From NCBI RefSeq assembly GCF_910589235.1, contig NC_060967.1, forward strand, positions 3,500,938-3,564,937: a stretch of 64,000 nt of DNA, written 5' to 3'. Shown here piece after piece: positions 62,085 through 64,000 of this stretch. The stretch is from Vespa crabro. Taxonomy: Eukaryota; Arthropoda; Insecta; Hymenoptera; Vespidae. The translations under genes and the position numbers were made by a program. The stretch's first letter is position 1. Each line of letters starts with the position of its first letter. The notes below the pieces were generated by a model. The model was not told where the DNA came from and ran no database searches. It saw only the letters and a list, made by a program, of their open reading frames with translations.

Positions 62085-64000
62085 GTATACTTACTTCACT
62101 GACATTTTTTTAAATGTTACAAATTGAATCAGGGATTTGAATATACAAAACATTCATTTATAGTAGAAAACGCAGCAATATCGTGACACGGCAATATAAC
62201 GATATCGAAGAAACGATGAAGATTGTTTTTTTTTGTATTCATATATTTTGTTATTCTCGTATGTCCGACTATTAGTACAATTTATAATATAATTGAGAAT
62301 TAGGAAAATCTGAGGAGAGATAAGAGATAATTAGGTTCGCGAACCGTCTTTGAACATATCTGATCTGGATCATATCTTTAACGAACATACACCGGTTCTT
62401 TCAAGGAGTTCAATAGCCCCACCCATCGGTAGACCCATGGCTAGAGGAGTGAATATTTTAAGTGATCACGTAAACTTCCTCGGTTCGTGGAAAGCATTCG
62501 ACACATGGCGGACTTTTCTATCAACGCGATGAACCAAACGAAGGAAGCAAATTCGTTGAAGCAAATTCGAAGAGTTTTTCAGATCAAAAGTAATCTGAAG
62601 GAAAGAATTCTGGAACGGATGTTACGGCGCGGCAGATAAGTGGAAGGCGCCTCCGCGAATCGAGGCATAATTCGCCGCAGATCGCCGGAGTCGACGCGTC
62701 GAGTGCTCGCGAAATTATGTCACGCGGCGAATTACCGTTGCGCTTGTTACGTCATCGTAAGGCGCAAGAAAAAAAGCAACAAGTACTGACGATCTCCTCG
62801 ATACGCTTTCGAAGATGACCAACGATTTAAGTGGCAAGACGAGGAAAAATATTATATAATGTTCCAACTATCGGTTTTACCTCCAACGATCTGTTACTTT
62901 TGCCTGATTAATTTATTAGCTCGTAAAATATGACAATATTGTAATAAATCTAATTGTAAGTATTTTTCTGTCGTAAAAGGGAGAATTAATAGAGATTGAA
63001 AAGTCGAAGGTCTTCCAGCAAATTTATCCAACAGATTCGTTGAAAGCGACGAACACGAAACGCTTAGTTGACACAAGCGGAATATTCATCCGCAAGGCAA
63101 ACGCGTGGAAGCGACTCTCCATTTTCGTTCGCCTCCGACGCTCTGCAAATAGAGCGACGTCCTTCGATGCTCGACTCCTCCTTGCTTTTCTAAAACAAAA
63201 AGAAAAAAAAAAATGAGAAAAAGGCATTAGACGTTAACACGTCCAACGATACTCGAACGATACTGACCGTTTTTTTAATCTCCTACAACTTCACTATTTC
63301 TCGTTTCATACAAAAAAATAATCATAAGCATAATGTGAATTAATTTAAAGAGCTAATGATGTAATAGATTATAAATGAAAAAGAAAAAAAACATTTAATA
63401 CCCAAAGACAAATATATGTAATTTCTTTCCTCTAATCCGATCGATTTAACAGATATACCGAATGAATTTTTTCCCAAAATGACTTCATCGACCAAACGGA
63501 AGACGGCTAATCGTCGTACTAATATCGTAAAAACGGCCTCGCGGACGAGCGTTTGACGAGACTAGCCGAGGCCAAGACCGATCTACGCGATGTCGAGTGA
63601 GTGCATTTTCGCATCGACCTCGCCATTACCCGTTAGGCATATCCTATGCATAAAGCGATACTCGTTGCCTGTGTCCTTCGTTTGGCTCGTCCTCGTCGTC
63701 ATCGCTATCATCATCGTCATCGTTATCGTCATCGCACGAGATCGTCTATTTTCTCGCAATGAGTCGCGTCACGTTCAATTCGATACCAACTTGCGGATGT
63801 AGCAAATTCTTTCTTTATTCATTTTTTGCCTTTTCCCTTTTATTTCATTCATTTCTTTTTTTTTTTATTTATTTATTTCTTTTTTTCTTTCTTGACATTT
63901 TATCTATACGTCTTCAATTAATAGTAACATAGTACGTTTGCATATGAGAATCAAACATATAGACATATATAATGAAGCAATTAGCTGATGTCAAATTCTA

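Larger units (their letters stand above)
57937..64000. other. Presumed introns of the divergent gene
   Basis: Apart from the two candidate exons, no coding sequence was recognised. It contains TTC/CTC and GA repeats and a GC-rich, palindrome-rich patch at 62620-62770. No Gly-X-Y exon appears before the right edge. Confidence 0.5.

Noticed and set aside
63590..63802. Plus-strand frame with a hydrophobic Val/Ile run
   Set aside because: The run comes from a TCATCG-type repeat (ATCGTCATCGTTATC). No recognised motif and no support for an independent gene start.

Overview
The window looks like nuclear DNA of an insect, most likely a hymenopteran. It is AT-rich, has large introns packed with GA/CT, AC/GT, TA and tri/tetranucleotide microsatellites, and carries spliced genes with canonical GT-AG junctions whose exon products look like insect proteins. 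There is no bacterial or viral gene content. All gene models below were built by hand from reading frames, splice signals and phase bookkeeping; no alignment was run.

Layout, left to right. (1) 1-22.4 kb, minus strand: the 5' part of neural cadherin (CadN). Twelve coding positions in transcript order cover the start codon, signal peptide and about nine cadherin repeats. The 3' part (remaining repeats, EGF/laminin-G, transmembrane and catenin-binding regions) lies beyond base 1. One position is a pair of equal-length, same-phase, homologous exons (10992-11182 and 12455-12645), the hallmark of mutually exclusive splicing. (2) 22.4-39 kb: mostly non-coding, repeat-rich DNA. It holds two orphan coding-like exons of an unrecognised minus-strand gene (36.8 and 24.8 kb), a compact GC-rich hairpin near 30.3 kb, and possible 5' non-coding exons of CadN. 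(3) 39.0-43.6 kb, minus strand: a complete 11-exon tyrosine aminotransferase gene (444 codons, catalytic Lys249). (4) 45.7-56.7 kb, minus strand: a complete 26-exon collagen IV alpha-1-type gene (Col4a1/Cg25C type, 1982 codons). Its exons sum to a multiple of three and every junction is phase-consistent. It has a signal peptide, a long hydrophilic N-terminal extension, a 7S-like Cys cluster, an interrupted Gly-X-Y helix and a 12-Cys NC1 domain. (5) 57.8 kb to the right edge, plus strand: a divergently transcribed signal-peptide exon, inferred to be the start of the second collagen IV chain (viking/Col4a2), with two candidate small downstream exons. The head-to-head pair shares about 1.1 kb of GC-richer intergenic DNA, as collagen IV pairs do in flies and vertebrates.

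The two collagen IV chains would be co-expressed from the shared promoter and co-assemble into basement-membrane heterotrimers. CadN is a homophilic neural adhesion receptor, and tyrosine aminotransferase starts tyrosine breakdown. Nothing in the window ties these two functionally to the collagens. The best candidates for something not yet described are the RGD-bearing N-terminal extension of the collagen chain, the stem-loop just upstream of its start codon, the orphan exons, and the GC-rich hairpin at 30.3 kb.
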